Assembly: GCA_029777145.1 (NCBI GenBank)
Contig: JAKOSS010000621.1
Location: 1-11,435, forward strand
Length of the DNA stretch: 11,435 nucleotides
Direction of reading: 5' to 3'
From: Acidobacteriota bacterium
GTDB lineage: Bacteria > Acidobacteriota > Blastocatellia > Pyrinomonadales > Pyrinomonadaceae
In this document: positions 1 through 4,792 of the stretch, in pieces
Layout: each line of letters starts with the position of its first letter
Position numbering within the stretch: position 1 is the first letter of the stretch
The notes under the pieces: generated by a model
Databases searched by the model: none
The model's input: only the letters and a program-made list of their open reading frames with translations
Told to the model about the DNA's origin: nothing
Made by a program: the position numbers and the translations under genes

Positions 1-991
1 ATTCCCGGACCGTCGCGCCCTCGGTCAAACGCACATGCTTGTCCGATTCCGGCGCGCTGCCCTTTCCGACCTGATCGAGGATCCGTTCCTCGATCGACCG
101 CGGGCGCGGTGAACCGAACTCGCGATCGCCGCCGAAACGATCATCACCTCTGTCGCCAAAGCGCTTGTCGCCCTTCTTCCCGCTCGAGCGACCGAATTTC
201 TTGTGACGATCGTGCGTCGGTGTGTAAACGGTGATCGGCGTCGCCGTTTCGCCGGGCGTTCCGCGGAGTTCACCGCGCCGTTTGCTGCGTTCGCGCGCGA
301 TCCTTTCTTCTTCTTTCGCCTTGTCGCTGAGTTTCCCGGTCTTCGTCGGACCGGTCGAGATCTGAAGATCGGTGATCTTGATGCCCTTGTCGACGGCGTC
401 CTTCTTGAGCTTGAGCTGTTTGACCTGAGTGCCGACGGCGGGTGCCGCAGATTCGGCCTCGGCGACCGGCTCTTCCGGCGCCGGAACGTCGACAACTTCC
501 GGCTCTTCCTGAACCGCCACGGGTTCCGCGACCGGCTCCACCGGAGTCTCTTCGACCACCGGCTCGACGACTTCGGGAACGACCGGCGGCGCGGGCTTGA
601 CCTTGACCGCCTTCGGCGTCAGCACCTTGATCTTCGCGGCTTCGACCTTCGGAGCCTCTTCTTCAACGACCGATTCCTCGGGCGGAAGCGTTTCCGCGAC
701 GACCGGCTCGACCGGCACTTCGACCGGTTCGGCCACAACCGGCGCCTCTTCGGCTTCCGGCGACGGCTCGTCGTGACGCTTCTTGATCACCTTGATCGCG
801 CGCTTCGGAGCCGCGTCGACCTTCGGGATGTACTTGTTTCGGATCTTGTCTGCAAGTTCCTTCGAAACCGAATTCGAAGGCACGTCGACGTCCGCGCCCT
901 CACGTCGGAGATCTTCGATGATGCGCTTCGTATCTTGCTTAACTTCTCTGGCGAGGTCGTAGACCCGAACCTTGTTGCCAACAACGGACAT
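1..991 (-). CDS. infB: Translation initiation factor IF-2, N-terminal part (cut by window edge)
   Basis: IF-2 is the GTPase that brings initiator tRNA to the 30S subunit and promotes subunit joining. Only the first 330 codons are visible; the reading frame runs open off the left edge. The start is MSVVGNKVRVYDLAREVKQD, followed by a KxIIEDLRREG helix, which matches the IF2_N helical domain (about residues 1-55). Residues about 75-190 are a low-complexity Val/Glu/Pro/Ala linker. Then come a Lys-rich segment and a charged Arg/Gly/Asp segment (about 225-310) typical of the variable IF-2 linker. The last visible residues, LTEGATVREF-like, are the usual entry to the second conserved IF2_N copy, so the GTPase domains must lie outside the window. 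The ATG has a purine-rich upstream stretch (GGGAAGAAAAG) that can act as a ribosome binding site. It lies 89 bp after nusA, in the conserved rimP-nusA-infB order. Confidence 0.93.
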   Translation of the reverse strand, partial: MSVVGNKVRVYDLAREVKQDTKRIIEDLRREGADVDVPSNSVSKELADKIRNKYIPKVDAAPKRAIKVIKKRHDEPSPEAEEAPVVAEPVEVPVEPVVAETLPPEESVVEEEAPKVEAAKIKVLTPKAVKVKPAPPVVPEVVEPVVEETPVEPVAEPVAVQEEPEVVDVPAPEEPVAEAESAAPAVGTQVKQLKLKKDAVDKGIKITDLQISTGPTKTGKLSDKAKEEERIARERSKRRGELRGTPGETATPITVYTPTHDRHKKFGRSSGKKGDKRFGDRGDDRFGGDREFGSPRPRSIEERILDQVGKGSAPESDKHVRLTEGATVRE

Positions 992-1080
992 AATTTATCT
1001 TTTCTTCCCGAGGCAGGTGCCGATCACCGGTCCTGCCAGTTAAACCCAATTGTTCGCCGCATCGCGGCCCGACTCAGTCC
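992..1080 (-). other. Short nusA-infB spacer with a small hairpin
   Basis: This 89-bp spacer carries no plausible gene. Many bacteria have a ylxR/rnpM-type gene at this spot; there is no room for one here. Just after the nusA stop, at 1056-1068, the sequence reads GCCGC-GAT-GCGGC, a 5-bp perfect stem with a 3-nt loop and no U-tract. It is more likely an mRNA structure or processing site than a terminator. infB presumably depends on transcription through from nusA. Confidence 0.4.
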
Positions 1081-2496
1081 TTATTCATCGTCTTCAGTCG
1101 TTCCGCCGTCCTCAACTGCTTCTTCAGCCGGTTCAGTCTCGGTTTCCGTGACTTCTTCGGCGGCAGCCTCAGTTTCGGGTTCCTCGTCGGAACTCTCCTC
1201 CGATTCTTGATTCTTTGCTTCAACGATCGCGCCCGCGGCAGCGAGAATTCCCTCCGCCTCGTCGAGACTGATGTCGAGGAAATCGACCAGATCGTCAACC
1301 GACATCGCCGCAAGCGATTCGACATCCGTGATGCCTTTGACCTTCAGATCTTCGGCCTGCGAGTTCGAAACGCCTTCAAGCGCAGTGATCGGGACCGCCT
1401 CGCCGGACGCCATCATTTTACCCATCTGCTTGGCGATCTCACGCTTGATCACGTCTTCGCTGATGATGTTGATGTCCCAGCCGACGAGCCGCGTCGCCAA
1501 TCGCACGTTCTGACCTTTCTTTCCGATCGCGAGCGAAAGCTGATCTTCGGTCACGATGACCTCCATCACGCGGCGGTTGATATCGATGATCCGCACCTGG
1601 CTGACCTTTGCCGGCGAGAGCGCGTTGGCGGCAAACACCGAAGGTTCTTCCGACCATTCGATGATGTCGATCTTCTCGCCGCGGAGTTCCTTGATGATCG
1701 ACTGCACGCGCGACCCTTTCATGCCGACGCACGCGCCGACCGGATCGACGTCCTTTTCATTCGACGAAACGGCGATCTTGGCTCGGTCGCCCGGCTCACG
1801 GACAGCCGATTTGATGACGACGGTGTCGTCGTAGATCTCCGGAACTTCCATTTCGAACAACCGCTTGAGCAGCTCCGCCGACGTTCTCGAAACGATGATC
1901 TGCTGCCCTTTGTTCTCTTTCGTGATCTCGACGATCACGACGCGGATGCGTTCGCCCTGATTCCAGTTCTCGCTGCGGACCTGTTCTTTTTTCGGAAGGC
2001 ATGCTTCGAGATTGTTGCCGAGATCGATGATCATGTCGCCGCGCTCGAAACGCTTGACGGTACCGTTGATCAACTCTCCCTTGCGGTCGACATATTCGTC
2101 GTATACCTTTTCGCGAACCGCTTCACGGACCTTCTGCACGAGTATCTGTTTCGCCGTTTGCGCCGCGATGCGGCCCAGTTCGTCGCGCGACAGCGGGATC
2201 AGGAGCATATCCCCGATCTCGATCTCATCGTCGCCGGTCATCTCGATCGCCTCGTCGAGCGACAGTTCGAGCGGATCCTCGGCACGTTCGACAACCGTCT
2301 TCGTCACCGAGATCTCGACGTCGCCCTCGTCGTTGTTCCATTCGACCTGGATGTTGTCGCCGCTTTTGTCGAGGTTCTTGAACTGCTTGCGCGCCGCGGC
2401 CTTGACCGCGTCCTTCATGGCCTCGATGATCAGTTCGCGGTCGAGCCCGTGCTCGTTGCAGAGAATTTCAATATTCTGTCCGATCGTTGATGTCAT
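1081..2496 (-). CDS. nusA: Transcription termination/antitermination factor NusA
   Basis: NusA binds RNA polymerase and nascent RNA and controls pausing, intrinsic termination and antitermination. The 471-residue product shows the full family layout. There is an N-terminal polymerase-binding domain (about 1-130), an S1 domain (about 138-203), KH1 with GMKG at 258-261 and KH2 with GKKG at 325-328. One helix-hairpin-helix C-terminal repeat follows (about 369-425). The protein ends in a very acidic tail (429-471, mostly Glu, Asp, Thr and Ala). Known enterobacterial NusA has two acidic repeats; here I see one plus the disordered tail. I chose the ATG at 2496 because MTSTIGQNIEILCNEHGLD aligns with the usual NusA start and has GGAAG just upstream. 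An in-frame ATG at 2547 would add 17 residues and cannot be excluded. The gene lies 73 bp after rimP and 89 bp before infB. Confidence 0.97.
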   Translation of the reverse strand: MTSTIGQNIEILCNEHGLDRELIIEAMKDAVKAAARKQFKNLDKSGDNIQVEWNNDEGDVEISVTKTVVERAEDPLELSLDEAIEMTGDDEIEIGDMLLIPLSRDELGRIAAQTAKQILVQKVREAVREKVYDEYVDRKGELINGTVKRFERGDMIIDLGNNLEACLPKKEQVRSENWNQGERIRVVIVEITKENKGQQIIVSRTSAELLKRLFEMEVPEIYDDTVVIKSAVREPGDRAKIAVSSNEKDVDPVGACVGMKGSRVQSIIKELRGEKIDIIEWSEEPSVFAANALSPAKVSQVRIIDINRRVMEVIVTEDQLSLAIGKKGQNVRLATRLVGWDINIISEDVIKREIAKQMGKMMASGEAVPITALEGVSNSQAEDLKVKGITDVESLAAMSVDDLVDFLDISLDEAEGILAAAGAIVEAKNQESEESSDEEPETEAAAEEVTETETEPAEEAVEDGGTTEDDE

Positions 2497-2515
2497 ATAC
2501 TTCCGTAAACTCTTG

Positions 2516-2536
2516 AAAAAAATGCTGATCGCATCC
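2516..2536 (-). terminator. Weak hairpin plus U-tract in front of nusA (possible NusA-responsive attenuator)
   Basis: On the minus strand the rimP-nusA spacer contains GGATGC-GATCA-GCATTTTTTT. The stem has four Watson-Crick pairs (ATGC/GCAT), extended by two possible G-U pairs, with a 5-nt loop. It is followed at once by seven U residues (2516-2522). The element lies about 20-40 nt before the chosen nusA start. The stem is too weak for a strong intrinsic terminator, but weak stems with good U-tracts are the kind known to need NusA in Bacillus subtilis. If nusA really starts at 2547, this sequence would be inside the coding region and the regulatory reading loses force. Confidence 0.33.
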
Positions 2537-2569
2537 GACGGCGGCATCGCCGTTTCCGATTCCGGACGA

Positions 2570-3058
2570 TCATTCCGCCCGCTTCAATTCCTCGTCCAGG
2601 TCAATCTCGAGGTTAGCCTTGACGACCGCGTCGTACGGAATCGTCACACTCCCGCGTGTTTTGTCGTCGAAACGGATCGCCGTGCCTTCGACCCCGGTGA
2701 TCCGTCCCCGAAAGTTTTTCTGGCCGTCGATCGCCGTTCCGGTCTTCACTTTCGCCAGATTGCCCGAGTACTTCTCGAAATCGCGCAGACTGTATAGTTC
2801 GCGTTCGAGCCCCGGCGACGAAACTTCAAGCATGTATGCCGTCGGGATCAGGTCCTCGACATCGAGAAGTTCGCCGAATTCCCGGCTGAAGACGGAACAG
2901 TCGTCGTGCGATATTCCGCCCGGCTTGTCGATGAAGACTCTGATCGTCAATGCCTTTCCGGCACCGAGTTTTTCGGCGTGGACCAGTTCGAAGCCGTTCG
3001 ACTCGGCGACGCGCGCGGCGAGTTGGTTCAACTGTTCATTGACCGTCGGGTTATTCAT
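2570..3058 (-). CDS. rimP: Ribosome maturation factor RimP
   Basis: RimP is a cytoplasmic assembly factor for the 30S ribosomal subunit. The 162-residue product has the normal family length and hallmark motifs. These are FELVHAEK near residue 23, LTIRVFIDKPGGISHDDCSVFSRE (about 37-60) and YMLEVSSPGLERELYSLRDF (about 75-94). A C-terminal SH3-like part contains GRITGVEG. The start is the ATG at 3058 (MNNPTVNEQLNQLA). An in-frame ATG at 3118 would add 20 residues that do not look like RimP; that ATG falls only about 8 nt after the predicted transcription start and its extension would run through the leader hairpin, so I rejected it. The Shine-Dalgarno is weak (GAAAG about 7 nt upstream). The gene opens the rimP-nusA-infB operon and has its own promoter and an attenuator-like leader. 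Confidence 0.95.
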   Translation of the reverse strand: MNNPTVNEQLNQLAARVAESNGFELVHAEKLGAGKALTIRVFIDKPGGISHDDCSVFSREFGELLDVEDLIPTAYMLEVSSPGLERELYSLRDFEKYSGNLAKVKTGTAIDGQKNFRGRITGVEGTAIRFDDKTRGSVTIPYDAVVKANLEIDLDEELKRAE

Positions 3059-3072
3059 CGCAGCTTTCAAGC

Positions 3073-3101
3073 AAAACAAAAAGTGGGCGCGAAACCCACT
3101 T
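3073..3101 (-). terminator. Intrinsic terminator hairpin in the rimP leader (attenuator candidate)
   Basis: Read on the minus strand, a perfect 7-bp stem AAGTGGG/CCCACTT (3101-3095 with 3087-3081) encloses a 7-nt loop. It runs into TTTGTTTTG, so the RNA has a U-rich tail starting inside the stem. This is a textbook intrinsic terminator, yet it lies between the rimP promoter and the rimP start, with no gene ending just before it. That placement makes it an attenuator candidate for the whole rimP-nusA-infB operon. Leader attenuators in front of rimP have been described in some other bacteria. A secondary role could be to stop read-through from the upstream gene. Confidence 0.72.
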
Positions 3102-3114
3102 GACACGCTCCCAC
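3083..3114 (-). promoter_or_regulatory. Alternative (antiterminator-like) stem overlapping the rimP leader terminator
   Basis: The leader contains a second GTGGG copy upstream of the terminator. The segment GTGGGAGCG (3114-3106) can pair with CGCGCCCAC (3091-3083). This gives five plus three Watson-Crick pairs, separated by one A-G mismatch, around a 14-nt loop. It uses the same CCCAC that forms the 3' arm of the terminator, so the two folds exclude each other. The upstream stem forms first as RNA is made. The sequence shows the pairing potential; the switching role is my inference. Confidence 0.45.
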
Positions 3115-3132
3115 GCATCGCAGGAAACGTTA

Positions 3133-3162
3133 ATAATACAGGATGTGTCGGGAAATTGGCAA
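3133..3162 (-). promoter_or_regulatory. Sigma70-type promoter of the rimP-nusA-infB operon
   Basis: On the minus strand TTGCCA (-35, 3162-3157; five of six to TTGACA) is followed after 18 bp by TATTAT (-10, 3138-3133; five of six to TATAAT). Transcription would start near 3126, giving a leader of about 68 nt before rimP that contains the terminator hairpin. The promoter begins only about 30 bp after the stop of the upstream 135-codon gene. Confidence 0.7.
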
Positions 3163-3175
3163 GCGTTGCGCCGAT

Positions 3176-3189
3176 GCCCGGAAACGGGC
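3176..3189 (-). other. Small GC hairpin after the 135-codon gene
   Basis: Four bases after the stop codon of the upstream gene, GCCCG-TTTC-CGGGC forms a perfect 5-bp stem with a 4-nt loop. No U-tract follows, so it is at best a weak or non-canonical terminator or a 3'-end stabiliser for that mRNA. Confidence 0.28.
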
Positions 3190-3192
3190 CGT

Positions 3193-3600
3193 CTAGACGC
3201 TTTCCTTGAGTTTGCGGATGCCGCCGGCGATGGCTTCGGCGGACCTTTCCAGCTTCGGTATACCGTCCTTCGACGGATCGCTGCCGAAAGCCTCGAGCGC
3301 GGTGATCAGTTCGCGTGCCTCGGAGATGATCCGGGTCGCTTTGCGCCTGGTCTCGGCCGTCGGGTCAACCACGCCGCTGGCGGACTTTTTCGCCTCGGTT
3401 ATTCCCCAGTGCGTGATGCGCACGACGTCGGCACGCGGGGTCTCCGCGATCCAGCTCTGGCGGCTCAAATGCTGGAAAATGTCCGGATAGCTCGGGAGAA
3501 ATCCTTCCTTTTTGACGAGTTCCCGCAAATCGACGGCTTCGGATTCACGTCCGCCGGTCGATTCGAGAAGCTTCGCGAGTACTTTGTGGTAAACGTCCAT
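3193..3600 (-). CDS. Hypothetical protein, possible winged-helix-like N-terminus
   Basis: I do not recognise this 135-residue family. There is no signal peptide or membrane segment, so it should be cytoplasmic. Residues about 1-70 alternate short helices with a segment, ADVVRITHWGITEAKK, that could be the strand-turn-strand wing of a winged-helix fold; DLRELVKKEGFLPSYPDIFQHL would be the helix-turn-helix. Residues about 82-135 look like two long charged helices (RRKATRIISEARELITALEAF and LERSAEAIAGGIRKLKES) joined by a loop, possibly for dimerisation. These fold ideas come from residue pattern only. It is clearly a gene rather than a chance frame: it has a good promoter at the expected distance, sensible composition, and fills the gap between the ROK kinase and rimP. 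There is no evident Shine-Dalgarno before the ATG. It may be a small regulator that binds the palindrome over its own promoter, but that is speculation. Confidence 0.78.
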   Translation of the reverse strand: MDVYHKVLAKLLESTGGRESEAVDLRELVKKEGFLPSYPDIFQHLSRQSWIAETPRADVVRITHWGITEAKKSASGVVDPTAETRRKATRIISEARELITALEAFGSDPSKDGIPKLERSAEAIAGGIRKLKESV

Positions 3601-3639
3601 ATTCGATGCGTTTGCGGGGAGTTCGGGTACTACGGCACG

Positions 3640-3668
3640 ATTTTATGCGGTATTTGCTTAATTGTAAA
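3640..3668 (-). promoter_or_regulatory. Sigma70-type promoter of the 135-codon gene
   Basis: On the minus strand TTTACA (-35, 3668-3663) and TAAAAT (-10, 3645-3640) are separated by exactly 17 bp. Each matches five of six consensus bases. The start of transcription would be near 3633, about 33 nt before the ATG at 3600. The local AT-richness stands out against the GC-rich surroundings. Confidence 0.62.
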
Positions 3669-3675
3669 CAATTAA
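3658..3675. promoter_or_regulatory. 18-bp palindrome over a -35 box (operator candidate)
   Basis: The sequence TTAATTG-TAAA-CAATTAA is a perfect inverted repeat with 7-bp arms and a 4-bp centre. It covers the whole -35 box of the promoter for the 135-codon gene, the usual place for a repressor site. Its size and AT-rich arms resemble sites of dimeric winged-helix repressors such as the MarR family. It also lies 19 bp after the ROK kinase stop, but the lack of GC pairs and of a U-tract argues against a terminator. Confidence 0.5.
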
Positions 3676-3694
3676 ACCGTTTCCGGACGTGAGC

Positions 3695-4639
3695 TTACTC
3701 GAGCCCGTGAGCCAGTCTGGCAGCTCCGAGGATCCCCGCGTCGTCGCCGAGAACCGCCCGCACGACGTTCGCGCGGAGCGCCGGTTCGCGGAACGCGCGT
3801 TCGCGGATCTGATCGCGGACATGCTCGATGAACAGTTCCCAACCGGCCGCGGCGCCGCCGCCGATCACGATCACTTCCGGGTTCAGAACGTTCACGAGAT
3901 CGGCAATCGCGATCCCGAGATAGAACCCCATTTGACGAAACACTTCGAGCGCAAGCTCGTCGCCGTTCTTCCCTGCCTCGAACACGTCGAGCGAGGTCAG
4001 GCGCGGTCGGTTCTGAAGTTCCGACGCAACGTACTGACTTTCGAGTTCGCGGGTCAGGCGCACGACCGCGGTCGCCGACGAGTATTGTTCGACGCAGCCG
4101 CGTGCCCCGCAACCGCATGGCGCCCCGAACGGTTCGACGCAAATATGCCCGATCTCGCCGGCGGTTCCGTCCGGTCCGCGCAACGGCCGGCCGTTGATGA
4201 TTATCCCGCCGCCGACTCCCGTTCCGAGCGTCACCATGATCGAATTTTCGAATCCGCGGGACGCTCCGAGCCAAGCTTCTCCGAGCGCGGCCGACGTCGC
4301 GTCGTTCTCGATGATCGTTTTGATCCCGAGTTCGCCATGAACGGCGGCGACGAACCTGAATCCGTCCATGCTCGGCAGATTCGGAGCCTTCATCATGACG
4401 CCTTTGCCGACATTGACCGTCGCCGGCAGGGCAGCGGCGAGGGCGATCACGTCGAACGCCGACGACACCGCGGCGATGCATTCACGGGCGGATTCAACGA
4501 TCGTGCGGACGACGTCGTCGGCACGGTCGGACTTCGGCGTGTCGCGTTTTGTCCGGTGATGGATCTCGCCATCCGGGCCGACCGCGGCCATTCTTAAATT
4601 TGTCCCGCCTAAATCGCAGGCGAGTACGACCTTGTTCAT
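3695..4639 (-). CDS. ROK-family sugar kinase (glucokinase-like)
   Basis: This 314-residue cytoplasmic enzyme should phosphorylate a hexose with ATP, most likely glucose. The N-terminus has the phosphate-binding motif DLGGTNLR (9-16). The sugar/catalytic motif ENDATSAALGE is at 111-121, with Asp113 as the expected catalytic base. GTGVGGG (139-145) is the second phosphate loop. EIGHICVEPFG followed by CGCGARGCVEQ (about 162-185) supplies the ROK zinc site with His165, Cys175, Cys177 and Cys182. VIVIGGG near 257-262 is the C-terminal adenosine motif. There is no N-terminal helix-turn-helix, so it is a kinase and not a ROK repressor. Length is normal. Substrate choice between glucose, fructose, N-acetyl sugars and others cannot be read from the sequence, so I give no symbol; glk is the likeliest name. 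It has its own promoter. Its place downstream of a sugar ABC transporter fits a role in using the imported sugar. Confidence 0.93.
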   Translation of the reverse strand: MNKVVLACDLGGTNLRMAAVGPDGEIHHRTKRDTPKSDRADDVVRTIVESARECIAAVSSAFDVIALAAALPATVNVGKGVMMKAPNLPSMDGFRFVAAVHGELGIKTIIENDATSAALGEAWLGASRGFENSIMVTLGTGVGGGIIINGRPLRGPDGTAGEIGHICVEPFGAPCGCGARGCVEQYSSATAVVRLTRELESQYVASELQNRPRLTSLDVFEAGKNGDELALEVFRQMGFYLGIAIADLVNVLNPEVIVIGGGAAAGWELFIEHVRDQIRERAFREPALRANVVRAVLGDDAGILGAARLAHGLE

Positions 4640-4697
4640 CGTAAGAAAATATCGGGGATGATTTGCGACCGGTTGAGACTGCGAACCTGACGCGAAG

Positions 4698-4725
4698 ATT
4701 CTAGCTTAATTCGCGAATGCAACAA
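4698..4725 (-). promoter_or_regulatory. Putative promoter of the ROK kinase gene
   Basis: On the minus strand TTGTTG (-35, 4725-4720) lies 16 bp before TAGAAT (-10, 4703-4698). The -10 is good (five of six), the -35 fair. The transcript would start near 4691, leaving a leader of about 52 nt. The leader has no clear Shine-Dalgarno before the ATG at 4639. Confidence 0.45.
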
Positions 4726-4732
4726 AGCGCGA

Positions 4733-4763
4733 GACCCGAACGCTTTCGGCAACCGCGCGGGTC
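4733..4763 (-). terminator. Hairpin after the antiporter gene (weak terminator candidate)
   Basis: GACCCG (4733-4738) and CGGGTC (4758-4763) form a perfect 6-bp stem, continued by CGC/GCG after a 2-nt bulge, with an 11-nt loop. It sits 30 bp after the antiporter stop and just before the kinase promoter, the right place for a terminator. On the minus strand it is followed only by TCTCGCGCTTTG, so the U-tract is poor. Confidence 0.35.
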
Positions 4764-4792
4764 GTTCGAACCGATCAATTCAAATCCTGGGA

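Noticed and set aside
300..775. Val/Glu/Pro repeats in the infB linker as a possible DNA repeat or recombination site
   Set aside because: The repetition is at protein level with variable codons and is usual for the disordered IF-2 linker.
1207..2490. A 427-codon plus-strand open frame opposite nusA, and a 335-codon one at 203-1210 opposite infB
   Set aside because: Both are antisense to strongly conserved genes and have Arg/Asp-rich, low-complexity translations expected from the codon bias of the real strand; no ribosome binding site or known domain.
3059..3118. N-terminal extension of rimP to an in-frame ATG at 3118
   Set aside because: The extra 20 residues do not match RimP, the ATG would be only about 8 nt from the predicted transcript start, and the extension would be encoded by the terminator hairpin.
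3059..3192. A tRNA gene before rimP, as in the metY-rimP arrangement of enterobacteria
   Set aside because: No cloverleaf, TTCRA loop or CCA-adjacent acceptor pattern was found in this interval on either strand.
3100..3675. A 191-codon plus-strand frame covering the unknown gene and the rimP promoter
   Set aside because: It runs antisense through a likely gene, two promoters and the palindrome, and its translation shows no domain or plausible start signal.
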